Source: Pseudomonadota bacterium
GTDB lineage: Bacteria; Pseudomonadota; Gammaproteobacteria; Steroidobacterales; Steroidobacteraceae
Length of the DNA: 28,842 nucleotides
Direction: 5' to 3'
Assembly: GCA_021808195.1 (NCBI GenBank)
Contig: JAKBCE010000041.1
Span: 1 to 28,842 of the forward strand
Part shown: positions 15,468 to 24,323 of the stretch, piece by piece
Layout: each line of letters starts with the position of its first letter
Position numbering within the stretch: the stretch's first letter is position 1
The notes under the pieces: generated by a model
The model's database searches: none
What the model was told of the DNA's origin: nothing
Seen by the model: the letters and a program-made list of their open reading frames with translations, nothing else
Program-made: the position numbers and the translations under genes

Positions 15468-17255
15468 TCAGGCGGGTAGCGGCACCGCGCCGAGCATCGC
15501 GCGCAGACTCGTCGCCGTGGCCGGGGCCGCCGGGCCGACGATGATATGCAGGCAGTCGGGAGCAACCCACGCGCTTCCGCGCAGCTCGAGGCGCTGCAGC
15601 GCCTCGGCATTCACGCGCCCCGCATCGGCGAGCGCGATGCGCAGCCGCGACGATGCGGCCGCAACGTCTCGAACGTTCGCAGCGCCGCCGAGCGCCGTGA
15701 GCAGATCCTGGATCTGCGCCGACTCGAGCGCAGGCGCCTCCGGAATCTCGATCGCAGGAACCGGGGCCGAAGACGCCACAGGAGCGGCGACCGCCGCGGC
15801 CTCGGGCGGCATGTGCTGCAGCGCCTCGCGCATCTCGCCAGCGATCTGCTCCGCCACCGGTCCGATGATGACCTGAAGCGCCGTCGGGGTCGGACGCACC
15901 ATGCCGACTGCCCCGAGTGCCTTCAGAGCGGCTTCGTTGACCGCGCTCTGCGCGTGCACCGTCAGGCGCAGCCGCGTCGTGCAGGCATTGACCGACTCGA
16001 GATTCCCCGGACCACCCAGAGCGGCGATATAGGCTCGCGCGCGCTCGCCCCCGGCGGCGGCCGGGGCCACCGCGGCCGGCTGTGCCTCGCTTTCGCGACC
16101 GGGGGTCTTCAGATCGAACTTTACGATCGAGTAGCGGAAGATGCCGTAATAGAGCGCGAAGTACACCGCACCGATCGGCAGCAGCAGCAGCGGATGGGTG
16201 GCGTACTTGAAATTCAGGATGTAATCGAACAGCCCGGCGGAGAACCCGAATCCGAGTCGCACGTCGAGCGCGTTCGTAATGATGAACGCCAGGCCCGTGA
16301 GCAGCGCGTGCACCAGGTACAGCCCCGGCGCGAGAAACATGAACGTGAACTCGACCGGCTCGGTGACCCCCGTCAGGAAGGAGGTGAGCGCGATCGACAG
16401 CAGCAGACCGGCGACCGCTGGTCGGCGCTCCGGCCGGGCCGTGTGGTACATCGCCAGGCAGGCCGCTGGCAAGCCGAACATCATCACGGGGAAGAACCCG
16501 GCCATGAAGGCGCCGGCGTGCGGATCGCCGGCAAAGAAGCGGTTCATGTCGCCGGTGACGCCGTGGTAGTGCCCGACGATGAACCAGGCGAAGCTGTTGA
16601 GGATGTTGTGCAGGCCGGTGACGATGAGCAAGCGGTTCAGCACGCCATAGACGAACAGACCCCACGGGCCCGAGGCGAGCACCGTGCGGCTCAGTGCGTC
16701 CATGCCGCGCTGGATGTGCTCGAGCTCCATGCCGAGCAGGATGGCGATCGGCAGCGCGGCGAACCCAGTGATGATGGGCACGAAGCGCCGGCCGCCGAAG
16801 AACGCCAGGTAGCTCGGCAGCGTGAAATTGTGGAAGCGGTTGTAGAGCGCCCCGCCCATCAGACCGGAGACGATGCCCACCGGGACGGTGAGCTCGGCGA
16901 GCTGCTTGCGGGTGAAGGCCTCGATCACCAGCGCGTGCGCATGGGCTGGCACCCCGGCGAGCACCGCCGCGGGTGCCACGACGAATACGGCCGCGCCTTT
17001 ATTGATGACCAGATAACCCACGACCGCCGCCATACCGGCCGCACCGTGATTGTCGCGCGCCAATCCGATCGCCACGCCCACCGCGAACAGCAGCCCGAGA
17101 TTGGCAAAGATCGCCTGACCGGCGGCGGCCATGACCGGGATGTTCAGCAGATCGGGCTGGCCGAGCCGCAACAGCAGGGCCGCGGCCGGCAGCACCGCGA
17201 TCGGCAGCATCAACGCGCCGCCGAGTTTCTGCAGCGAGGTGAGGATCTGTTTCAT
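15468..17255 (-). CDS. nagE: GlcNAc-specific PTS permease EIICB with an extra, cysteine-less EIIB domain
   Basis: This inner-membrane permease imports N-acetylglucosamine and phosphorylates it to GlcNAc-6-phosphate. The EIIC domain (about 1-385) shows the glucose-superfamily features (LGGALMLPIAVLPAAALLLRLG, GLHNILNSFAWF, FGLPAACLAMYH, GVTEPVEFTFMFLAPGLY). A first EIIB domain at 405-480 carries phosphocysteine Cys425 (NACTTRLRL). A Pro/Ala linker leads to a second EIIB-like domain at 513-590, where the same position is Ala534 (AAASSRLRI), so it cannot carry phosphate. There is no EIIA domain; that function is in the next gene upstream. I chose the ATG at 17255 (MKQILTSLQKLGG); an in-frame ATG at 17264 is possible. 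The gene starts 13 bases after the upstream stop and is last in the operon. Confidence 0.9.
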   Translation of the reverse strand: MKQILTSLQKLGGALMLPIAVLPAAALLLRLGQPDLLNIPVMAAAGQAIFANLGLLFAVGVAIGLARDNHGAAGMAAVVGYLVINKGAAVFVVAPAAVLAGVPAHAHALVIEAFTRKQLAELTVPVGIVSGLMGGALYNRFHNFTLPSYLAFFGGRRFVPIITGFAALPIAILLGMELEHIQRGMDALSRTVLASGPWGLFVYGVLNRLLIVTGLHNILNSFAWFIVGHYHGVTGDMNRFFAGDPHAGAFMAGFFPVMMFGLPAACLAMYHTARPERRPAVAGLLLSIALTSFLTGVTEPVEFTFMFLAPGLYLVHALLTGLAFIITNALDVRLGFGFSAGLFDYILNFKYATHPLLLLPIGAVYFALYYGIFRYSIVKFDLKTPGRESEAQPAAVAPAAAGGERARAYIAALGGPGNLESVNACTTRLRLTVHAQSAVNEAALKALGAVGMVRPTPTALQVIIGPVAEQIAGEMREALQHMPPEAAAVAAPVASSAPVPAIEIPEAPALESAQIQDLLTALGGAANVRDVAAASSRLRIALADAGRVNAEALQRLELRGSAWVAPDCLHIIVGPAAPATATSLRAMLGAVPLPA

Positions 17256-17268
17256 AGGTGCCATTCCA

Positions 17269-19815
17269 TCACGGTTGCGCGGACCGCAGCGCCGCGGCCG
17301 GTTCGCCGGCCGCCTCGTCCCATGCGGCACAGCGGGCGCGTACGGCCTCGGCCGAGTCCTGCGCGAGCGCGCTCGCGGCTCGCCCGCGGCACTGCTCGAG
17401 GGTGAGCGTTGCGAGCAGCGCCTTGATCTGCGGGATCACCGCCGGCACGCACGACAGCTCGTGCACGCCGAGTCCGACCAGGATCGGCACCGCCTGCGGA
17501 TCGGACGCCAGTCCGCCGCACACGGCGGTGCGCCGCCGGTGAGCATGGGCCGCCTCGGCGGTGCGTGCGATTAGGCGCAGCACGGCTGGATGCAGCCCAT
17601 CGAGACGGGCGGCGAGAAGCGAGTGGCCGCGGTCCATCGCCAGGGTGTACTGGGTGAGATCGTTGGTGCCGATGGAAAAGAAGTCGACCTCGCGAGCGAG
17701 CGAGTCGGCCATCAGTGCTGAGGCCGGCGTCTCGATCATGACGCCGAGCTCCACCGCAGCGGTGCGGCCGATGCGCCGGCAGGCGTCCTCGAGGTGGGCC
17801 CGCACGATCCGGATCTCCGTCACGTCAGTGATCATCGGCAGCAGCAGCCGGCATTGTCCGGGCGGCTGGACCGCGAGCACCGCGCGCAGCTGCTCATCGA
17901 GCAGCGCCTCGCGCCAGAGACTGGTACGGATGCCGCGCAGGCCGAGTGCGGGATTCTCCTCTGCCGGCAGCGGCAGGTAGGGGATCGGCTTGTCCCCCCC
18001 GATGTCGAGCGTGCGCACCGTCAGCGGCCGCCCCGCCAGCGCGGTCGCGATACGTTGATACTCAGCGCGCTGCTCGGCCTCATCCGGCGCCGTCTGGCGC
18101 TCGAGAAACAGGAACTCGGTGCGCAGCAGCCCACAGCCCTCGGCGCCATTGCGCACCGCGAGTTCCGCGTCCGCCAGCGAGCCGAGGTTGGCGAGGACTT
18201 CGATGCGGGTTCCGTCGGCGAGACGGCATTCCCGCTGCGCCGCCAGCCGCTCCCGGGCGCGCCGCTCGGCGGTCCGTGCAATCTGCCGGCGCGCCGCATC
18301 CAGGGCCGCGGCGCCCGGATCGACGAGCAGCTCGCCGCGCTCGGCATCGAGCACCAGCGTCGTTCCTTCCTGGATGTGCTCGAGCGCCGCGCCGAGTGCC
18401 ACCAGCGCGGGAATGCCCGCGGCAGCCGCCAGAATCGACACGTGTGAGGTGGCTCCGCCGGCGGCCAGACAGATGCCCGCGAGCGTACCGGTCTCGAGCC
18501 CCACGAGCTGCGAGGGCAGCAGCTCGTGGGCAATGAGAATGGCCCCGGAGGCAACCGACGGCACCGCAGCGCTCTGCCCGGTGAGCACGAGCAACACCTG
18601 CTGCTCCAGATCGATCAGGTCGTCGGCCCGCTCGGCCATGCGACCATCCTCGAGCGCGCGCAACGCCTCGATACTCTGGCGGATGACCGCCCGCCACGCG
18701 AACGCCGCGCTCTTGCCCTGCCCGATCAGCGCGAGCGCGCTCGAGTGCAGGGCCGGATCCTCGATCAGGGCCAGGTGCGCCGTGATGATTTCAGCGGCGG
18801 CGCCACGGGTGCCCTCGAGAGAACGCTCCAGGACCGCCTGCACCTGCGCACAGGCCCGGCGCAGAGCGGCGCTTTCGGCATCGATGCCGCTCCCGGCTTC
18901 CGCCACGGCGATCTCCTGCCGGCGCAGCACCGCCGCCGGGCCCACCGCCAGACCCCGGCTCGCGACGACTCCGCGCAGCGCTCCGCCGGCCCCGACCGGC
19001 GCCTTCGACGCCGCTGAGGCTGGCGCTGCCGCGACGCGCGGCACGGCCCGGTGTGCGTTCGGTTCGGGCTTCGAGAGCAGCCCCGCGAGGACCTCCAGTG
19101 CGGCAGCCGCGTCGGCGCCACCGGCACACAACTCGACCGCATCGTCCCGCCGCACCCCGAGCGTCATCAGTCCGGTGGCGCTGCGCGCATCGGCGCTGCG
19201 TCCCTGAAAATGCACCTGCACCTGCGCGCGCAGCCCCTTCAGCGCCGCGGCGGCCTGCGCCGCTGGACGCGCATGAATGCCATGCTCGAGCGCCACCCGC
19301 ACGGATCGGGTCAGCGCAGCCTCCTCGTACCCTGCCGGCGTCTCGGCTGCCGCCTGCGGCGCCGCCCACTCCAGGAGCAGATCGCCGACGCTCACGGCAC
19401 AGTTCTGGATGCGCCGCGTCAGCTGCGGCGCGGGGCTGCCGAGCAGCAGCACCGGCGTGAGCACGCTCGGCACGCGGCGCGTGAGCAGGTCCAGGTCGAA
19501 GCGGATGAGTGGATCGCCCGTGCGAACCGCCTGACCGGCCGTAACGCACGCTTCGAACCCTTCCCCACCGAGCCCCACGGTATCGATACCGATGTGCATC
19601 AGGATGTCTGCGCCGGTGGCGGTCCGCAGCGTGATTGCATGGCGCGTCGCGGGCAGCACCGCGACCTGCCCGTCGCAGGGAGCGTAGAGCGTTCCCTCGA
19701 GCGGATCGAGAGCCACCCCGTCCCCGAGCATCCGGCCGGAAAATACCGGATCGGGCACCTCCTCGAGCGGGGCGCTCCAGCCTCGCAGCGGCGAGCGCAG
19801 CACCCGTTCACTCAT
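17269..19815 (-). CDS. nagF: PTS multiphosphoryl transfer protein EIIA-HPr-EI
   Basis: This is a complete cytoplasmic phosphorelay in one chain (848 residues): EI takes phosphate from phosphoenolpyruvate, passes it to HPr, then EIIA, then NagE. The glucose-type EIIA spans about 15-150, with catalytic His74 (LMHIGIDTVGL) and the pairing His59. HPr spans about 168-250, with His181 (EHGIHARPA). EI runs from about 280 to the end, with phospho-His458 (GGATSHVSI), the PEP-binding RTEFLFL and LDIGGDKPIPYL segments, and the C-terminal active-site Cys (LGVHELSC). Its ATG overlaps the chitinase stop (ATGA). The order matches NagF-type fusions known from GlcNAc loci; the symbol is given on that basis. 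The adjacent EIIA-less NagE supports the pairing. Confidence 0.9.
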   Translation of the reverse strand: MSERVLRSPLRGWSAPLEEVPDPVFSGRMLGDGVALDPLEGTLYAPCDGQVAVLPATRHAITLRTATGADILMHIGIDTVGLGGEGFEACVTAGQAVRTGDPLIRFDLDLLTRRVPSVLTPVLLLGSPAPQLTRRIQNCAVSVGDLLLEWAAPQAAAETPAGYEEAALTRSVRVALEHGIHARPAAQAAAALKGLRAQVQVHFQGRSADARSATGLMTLGVRRDDAVELCAGGADAAAALEVLAGLLSKPEPNAHRAVPRVAAAPASAASKAPVGAGGALRGVVASRGLAVGPAAVLRRQEIAVAEAGSGIDAESAALRRACAQVQAVLERSLEGTRGAAAEIITAHLALIEDPALHSSALALIGQGKSAAFAWRAVIRQSIEALRALEDGRMAERADDLIDLEQQVLLVLTGQSAAVPSVASGAILIAHELLPSQLVGLETGTLAGICLAAGGATSHVSILAAAAGIPALVALGAALEHIQEGTTLVLDAERGELLVDPGAAALDAARRQIARTAERRARERLAAQRECRLADGTRIEVLANLGSLADAELAVRNGAEGCGLLRTEFLFLERQTAPDEAEQRAEYQRIATALAGRPLTVRTLDIGGDKPIPYLPLPAEENPALGLRGIRTSLWREALLDEQLRAVLAVQPPGQCRLLLPMITDVTEIRIVRAHLEDACRRIGRTAAVELGVMIETPASALMADSLAREVDFFSIGTNDLTQYTLAMDRGHSLLAARLDGLHPAVLRLIARTAEAAHAHRRRTAVCGGLASDPQAVPILVGLGVHELSCVPAVIPQIKALLATLTLEQCRGRAASALAQDSAEAVRARCAAWDEAAGEPAAALRSAQP

Positions 19816-21032
19816 GGCGTGGTGTGCTGCACATGCAGACCCCAGACCAGCGCCCGCAGCAGCGAGTCGCGCGCATCATCTTCTCCGAGCACCCAGATCA
19901 TCACTCCGCGCAGATGTTCGTGCCGCACGAACGCGGCCTTGATGCCGAGCGAGTGTGGATCATCGTAGGTGAAGAAGATATGCCGCCGCGCGTTGTACAG
20001 CCAGGGCGCCTCGGCGGTGGCGCTCCAGTGGCGTACCCACGCCGGGCTCCTCAACATGCGCGCTGCAATGGTCTTCCACGGCGTCTCCGGATAGCCGGCC
20101 GTGTACTTCGAGTACAGCCCCGCATGCCGGGCACTCACGCCCTTGAAGCCGCGACCGTAAAAGGCGATGCCGAGCAGGATCTTGTCCGCCGGCACCCCGT
20201 GCGCCTCGTAGTAGCGCACCGCGCCGAAAAGATTGTCGCGTGCGCGCTCCGGCTGCGGGTCGCGCGGATCGGCCCGCAGCGGCGTATTGAATCCGCTCAC
20301 CGGGCTGAAAATGGTGTTCATGTCATAGGTCATGACATTGAACCAGTCGACCTCGGGGGCAATCGCCGCCAGATCGTAACTGTCGCTCACCGAATACGCC
20401 CCGCCCTCCTGCCAGGTACCGGCCGGCGTCGCGATGGTGAGCAGATAATGCCGGTGCGTCCGGGCGCCGAGGGTATCGAGCTGCCGACGCAGCGTGCGCA
20501 CCAGCGCGGTGGCATCGGCCCGGTCCTGCGGGCGGGAGCGGTTCATGCCCCCGTGCACCGGGAACTCCCAGTCCAGGTCGATGCCGTCGAAGTGATCCTG
20601 ATCGATCATCCGCCGCACGCAGCTGCGTGCGAAGGCGGCGCGCGATGCCTGGGTGAGCGCGATATCCGAGTATTCGGGCGCCTCGTCCCAGCCGCCGATC
20701 GACACCAGCAGCGTCAACCCCGGGTGATGCCGGCGCAGCTGACGCAGCTGCGCGATGGTGCGCTGCTGTGCGCCACTCGGTCGCGCACAGCGTCCGGCCG
20801 CGTTCGGTTCCTCGAATGCATAGATGACGGTATTCAGATGTTGCACCGGAATGGCCGCCACCGGCATCCCGCCGTCGTAGTAGGCCACGATCTGCGGCAC
20901 CGCGGCCCGCGCCGGCGCGGCCAGAACGAGCGCACCGATCAGCGCCCCCAGCCCCGCACCCACACTTCGCATCACCGTGCCGCCGCGCGCTGCCGGCGGG
21001 CACCGCACCGCGCCCGCCTTTGGGGTCTGCAT
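19812..21032 (-). CDS. Secreted GH18 chitinase/chitodextrinase
   Basis: This glycoside hydrolase family 18 enzyme (406 residues from the chosen start) should cut beta-1,4 linkages in chitin or chito-oligosaccharides. The GH18 signature DGIDLDWEFP (149-158) holds the catalytic acid Glu156; SIGGW (111-115), MTYDM and a C-terminal Trp region (VMIWVLGEDD) are also typical. A hydrophobic export segment MRSVGAGLGALIGALVLAAPARA lies at 21-43. I used the ATG at 21032 because GAGGCAGGG precedes it; the ATG at 20972 would give a neater signal peptide, and a TTG at 21053 is also possible. There is no separate chitin-binding domain, suggesting soluble oligosaccharides. It is first in the chitinase-nagF-nagE run and overlaps nagF by four bases. 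Confidence 0.88.
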   Translation of the reverse strand: MQTPKAGAVRCPPAARGGTVMRSVGAGLGALIGALVLAAPARAAVPQIVAYYDGGMPVAAIPVQHLNTVIYAFEEPNAAGRCARPSGAQQRTIAQLRQLRRHHPGLTLLVSIGGWDEAPEYSDIALTQASRAAFARSCVRRMIDQDHFDGIDLDWEFPVHGGMNRSRPQDRADATALVRTLRRQLDTLGARTHRHYLLTIATPAGTWQEGGAYSVSDSYDLAAIAPEVDWFNVMTYDMNTIFSPVSGFNTPLRADPRDPQPERARDNLFGAVRYYEAHGVPADKILLGIAFYGRGFKGVSARHAGLYSKYTAGYPETPWKTIAARMLRSPAWVRHWSATAEAPWLYNARRHIFFTYDDPHSLGIKAAFVRHEHLRGVMIWVLGEDDARDSLLRALVWGLHVQHTTP

Positions 21033-21203
21033 ACACCCTGCCTCATTGTTCAATGGATGATCCCCCGAGGACGCTGGCGGCTCCTCGCGCCGCCGCCGGC
21101 CCGGCCGACAACCGGCACAGCTCCCGTACCGGTTGTCAGCCCCACCGGGATCATCGCAGCTGGGGGGATTCGCCGCGAGGACCCCGGCGCCGGAACTCTC
21201 GCG

Positions 21204-21238
21204 CCGGTCTCCTGCGCCGGGTCGCCGCAGGAGACCGG
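21204..21238 (-). terminator. 13-bp perfect hairpin after the chito-oligosaccharide receptor gene
   Basis: CCGGTCTCCTGCG (21204-21216) and CGCAGGAGACCGG (21226-21238) form a perfect 13-bp stem with a nine-base loop, 24 bases after the receptor stop codon. No T run follows on the minus strand. A second perfect nine-bp inverted repeat (GACAACCGG 21107-21115, CCGGTTGTC 21129-21137) lies between it and the chitinase start. Together they could stabilise the receptor message and reduce transcription into the chitinase-PTS genes. Confidence 0.5.
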
Positions 21239-21261
21239 GCCGTCATTACCTGGTCATCGAG

Positions 21262-23946
21262 CTAGAACTTGTACTGTGCCGTCAAATAATACTGGCGGCC
21301 GTTGTTGTAGATCGCCACCGGCTGCGACAGGTTCTGCCCGTACTCCTTGACGAGTTCGCCGGTGAGGTTGCGCGCACTGAACGTGACGCTCAGATCGCGA
21401 GTCACCGAGTAGCCCACCTGCATATTGAGGAACCCGGCATTGGCGACGTTCTGTGGCGAACCCTCCGCCACCGCCGCGTAGTAGTGCGAGCGGTAGTTGT
21501 AATCGAGGTTCGCGCTGATCGGCCCGTGCTGGTAGTACCCCATGACGTTGTAAGTGTACTTGGAGTTGTCGAGCACCGGATTGCCGTCCGAGGTGGTCCC
21601 GTCCGTATACGTCAGATTCGTATTCAGACCGAAGCCGTACGGCAGTGCCTGATCCCAGGCCGCCACGACACCCTTGATCTGCGCCGGGGTATTGAACGGC
21701 GAGGTGATGCTGAAGCTCGCGAACTGCTTGGTGGTCGCGTTGTAGTACGTGCCCTGCGAGGTGCCGAAGTCGACGTAGGAGGACAGGTCCATGTTGAACA
21801 GCTTCACCTCCACCATCGACTCCGGACCGTAGTAGTACTCGAGGTCCGTGCTGTACACCGCGCCTTTGATCGGTCGCAGGTTCGGATTGCCGCCGCTGCC
21901 GGTGAGGTTGGTGTCGGTGAGGTTGATGCCGCCCCCGAGGGTGCTGTAGTCCGGCATCGAGATGGTCTCGGCCGCCGCGAACCGGGCGATCAGGTGCTTG
22001 GTCAGATCGAACTTCAGGTTCACGCTCGGCAGCGCGTTGAAGTAGCGGTTGTCCACTTCGGTCGCCGTGAACGGCCCGAACGCCGAGGTGGTGACCGGAT
22101 TCGATCCGCCGGCGACGTTGGTCAGCACTTCCTCCAGCGTGTTCTCGATGCGCACGCCAAAGTTGCCGCTCCAGTGATCACCGCCCACCTGGGCCATCAG
22201 ATAGGCGGAGAAATCATTCTCCGCGACATTGAAGGTGCCGAGCCAGTAATAGCGACCCGGCCCGGTGCTCAGATTGGTTGCATCGAACGCCTCGATGGCG
22301 CTCTCGGAGTTCGTGAAGATGTTGTTCGCCCAGGCCCCACCGCCCGGGAGCGTGGATTGATAGTTCGACGGGTACTCCCCTCCCGAGTACGCCGGTACGC
22401 ACGTCGGCGGACCGGAATAGCACGCCAGGCCCTGATCCTGAGGCCACATGGTGTTGTGCTGGTGGTGCGCGAAGCGCACACCCATCTTCAGCGCTTGCAT
22501 CGCGCCGTCGTCGAGCCGCAGCGTGGCGTCGAGCTTGCCGTAGGCTTCCTTGTCGATCGAGTGCAGAACATCGTTCCATGCCCAACTGACGCCGTAGCCG
22601 GCCGGATTGTTGGTCGCCGTGCCCGGGAACTGCACCTGTGCCAGGCTGTTCAATCCATTCAGCTGATAGCTGACGCCGTTTCCGCCCATATACTCGAACG
22701 CAGGCTGCGACGGCGTCTTGCCCTCACCGTACGTGAAGCCGAGCTGACCGCCAATGGTGAGGCGGCTGCTCGCCTCCCACTTGCCGTCGAGGTTGATGTA
22801 TCCGGTCCGGGCGGATGCATCCGGACGCATGATCTGGTCATACACGATCGAGGGCGGCGCACCGGCCTGGGTCGGCCAGCTGCCGGCGACCAGCGTGCCG
22901 TTCTGCACGGTGAGGGACGTCGGCACGTAGGTCGGGGAGATGAACTTGCTGCCCCACATCAGGAAGTTGTCGTTGTAGTTCGACGCCAGCAGATGCGAGT
23001 AGAAGGCCGTCAGGTTGAACGACAGCGTATCGGTCGGCTTGATCTGGATATCGAGCAGTCCACCGGTGTTCTCCTGAGTCTGCTCGAACAGCGCCTGACC
23101 GAGCAGCGTCGGATACATCGCGCCGGCGGCATTGGGCAGCGACGGATTGGCCGCCTGCCAGGCCGCCGCGGTCGCACCCGGAACCGGGGCGTAGCCCAGT
23201 ATTTCCTGACCGTCGCGGCGGATCGACTGCTTCTGGTAGAAGACCTGGCCGAGGACGCCGAAGCGATGATTGTGCCAGCTCAACTGCAGGCTGCCCTGCG
23301 GATTGGTCTTGCCGGACATGTCCCAGTAGTTGGCGCCCGCATTGACGAAGCCGTGCAGCCCCGCCTTGTAGTCAAAGGGCTTCGGGGTCTGGATGTCGAC
23401 CGTGCCAGCGACGCCGCCGGCGAGCAGGTTCGCGCCCTGGCTCTGGTACGCCGTCACCCGGGAAATCATCGTGGCCGGGAACAGATCGAAGCTCACGCTG
23501 CGCCCGACGGTCGCGTACTGGTCCTCGATGAACCAGTCACCCGAGGAGACGTAATGACCATCGACCGTGACCTGGGTCAGGATCGGCGGGGCGCCGAGCA
23601 GACTGACGCGATCGTTGATGGCGAAGCCGCCCTCGCCGGCCACCGAGGACTGGGTGTCGACGCCCGGCATGGTCTGCAGCACGTCGGCGACGTTCTGTGC
23701 CGGCAGCTTGCCGACGTCCTCGGCGGTCATCACCTCGACGTTTTCCGTCGAGGCGCGCTTCAGCTCGAGCGACTGACGTACGGAAAAGCGAATACCGGTG
23801 ACGACCACTTCCTGCAGCGCCGAGCTCGGCGATTTGGTCTTGCCGGAGTTGTTCGACGACACGCTCGCCTGCTGCGCGAACCCTGTGCCGCCCCACAGCG
23901 CAACCGCGACGGCGGTGCCGATCAACGTAGATTTCGCGATTCTCAT
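21262..23946 (-). CDS. TonB-dependent receptor, probable chito-oligosaccharide/GlcNAc importer
   Basis: This 894-residue outer-membrane receptor has a signal peptide MRIAKSTLIGTAVAVALWGGTGFAQQ and a TonB-box-like ALQEVVVTGIRFSVRQSLELKR near residue 45. The plug follows (AEDVGKLPAQNVADVLQTMPGVD), then a long barrel ending in Phe (QYYLTAQYKF). The RxSxxxSLxxKR and DxGKLPxxNVAxxL signatures belong to the receptor group common in Xanthomonas and Caulobacter carbohydrate loci. Unlike the other receptor here it has no STN domain, so it is an uptake protein and not a signalling one. The ATG at 23946 gives the signal peptide directly; upstream codons do not look coding. It is divergent from the GntR regulator, with tandem TGGTA-type repeats between them, so GlcNAc-responsive control is likely. 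Substrate is inferred from the locus. Confidence 0.88.
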   Translation of the reverse strand: MRIAKSTLIGTAVAVALWGGTGFAQQASVSSNNSGKTKSPSSALQEVVVTGIRFSVRQSLELKRASTENVEVMTAEDVGKLPAQNVADVLQTMPGVDTQSSVAGEGGFAINDRVSLLGAPPILTQVTVDGHYVSSGDWFIEDQYATVGRSVSFDLFPATMISRVTAYQSQGANLLAGGVAGTVDIQTPKPFDYKAGLHGFVNAGANYWDMSGKTNPQGSLQLSWHNHRFGVLGQVFYQKQSIRRDGQEILGYAPVPGATAAAWQAANPSLPNAAGAMYPTLLGQALFEQTQENTGGLLDIQIKPTDTLSFNLTAFYSHLLASNYNDNFLMWGSKFISPTYVPTSLTVQNGTLVAGSWPTQAGAPPSIVYDQIMRPDASARTGYINLDGKWEASSRLTIGGQLGFTYGEGKTPSQPAFEYMGGNGVSYQLNGLNSLAQVQFPGTATNNPAGYGVSWAWNDVLHSIDKEAYGKLDATLRLDDGAMQALKMGVRFAHHQHNTMWPQDQGLACYSGPPTCVPAYSGGEYPSNYQSTLPGGGAWANNIFTNSESAIEAFDATNLSTGPGRYYWLGTFNVAENDFSAYLMAQVGGDHWSGNFGVRIENTLEEVLTNVAGGSNPVTTSAFGPFTATEVDNRYFNALPSVNLKFDLTKHLIARFAAAETISMPDYSTLGGGINLTDTNLTGSGGNPNLRPIKGAVYSTDLEYYYGPESMVEVKLFNMDLSSYVDFGTSQGTYYNATTKQFASFSITSPFNTPAQIKGVVAAWDQALPYGFGLNTNLTYTDGTTSDGNPVLDNSKYTYNVMGYYQHGPISANLDYNYRSHYYAAVAEGSPQNVANAGFLNMQVGYSVTRDLSVTFSARNLTGELVKEYGQNLSQPVAIYNNGRQYYLTAQYKF

Positions 23947-24323
23947 AAATTCACTTACCCCGGTGATGTTGTCGTTTGTCGAGACCGCCCATGTCGTGAG
24001 CCTCATCGGCGCCACACGCCCTGGCGACCGTTCCGCCTGATCCCAGCGCCGCCTCCTGGCTGCAATCCCGGTGTTTTACGCAGTGCCGCCCCGATTGTTC
24101 GACCCGGAGGCGTTGCGTAAACACCACACTGGTACCTTTTAAATGCCAGTGTAATACCAGTTTTTCGAAAAAGCTATACCATGGTGATGCCGCGGGCTCT
24201 CCCGCAGTTTATATAAGCTAATTCATATGCTTGAAACTGCGATTAGACAGTGCGATTGCAGAATGGTACTGTAGTGGTATTATCAGACCGATGACGAAAC
24301 GGGCCGGGGGGATTACACCTTTG
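23947..24323. promoter_or_regulatory. Divergent control region of the GlcNAc locus with repeated TGGTA sites
   Basis: The 377 bases between the receptor and regulator genes hold several copies of a TGGTA half-site. On the plus strand TGGTACT-N4-TGGTATT lies at 24264-24281; on the minus strand TGGTATT-N4-TGGCATT lies at 24159-24142. Both pairs are spaced 11 bp start to start. ACTGGTA (24127-24133) and ATACCATGGT (24175-24184) add further sites. GntR/HutC regulators of amino-sugar genes (NagR, DasR) bind TGGTnTAGACCA-like boxes, which these resemble. A possible regulator promoter is TTGCAG (24256-24261), 16 bp, TATTAT (24278-24283), with sites inside its spacer. A small GCGGG/CCCGC hairpin lies at 24192-24205. 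Confidence 0.5.

Noticed and set aside
15546..17405. A 619-codon plus-strand open frame
   Set aside because: Antisense to nagE and the nagF end; composition is that of a shadow frame.
21133..24120. A 995-codon plus-strand open frame
   Set aside because: It lies antisense to the TonB-dependent receptor (21262-23946), which has clear family motifs; the frame is His/Arg/Val-rich with no recognisable domain, typical of a GC-rich shadow.
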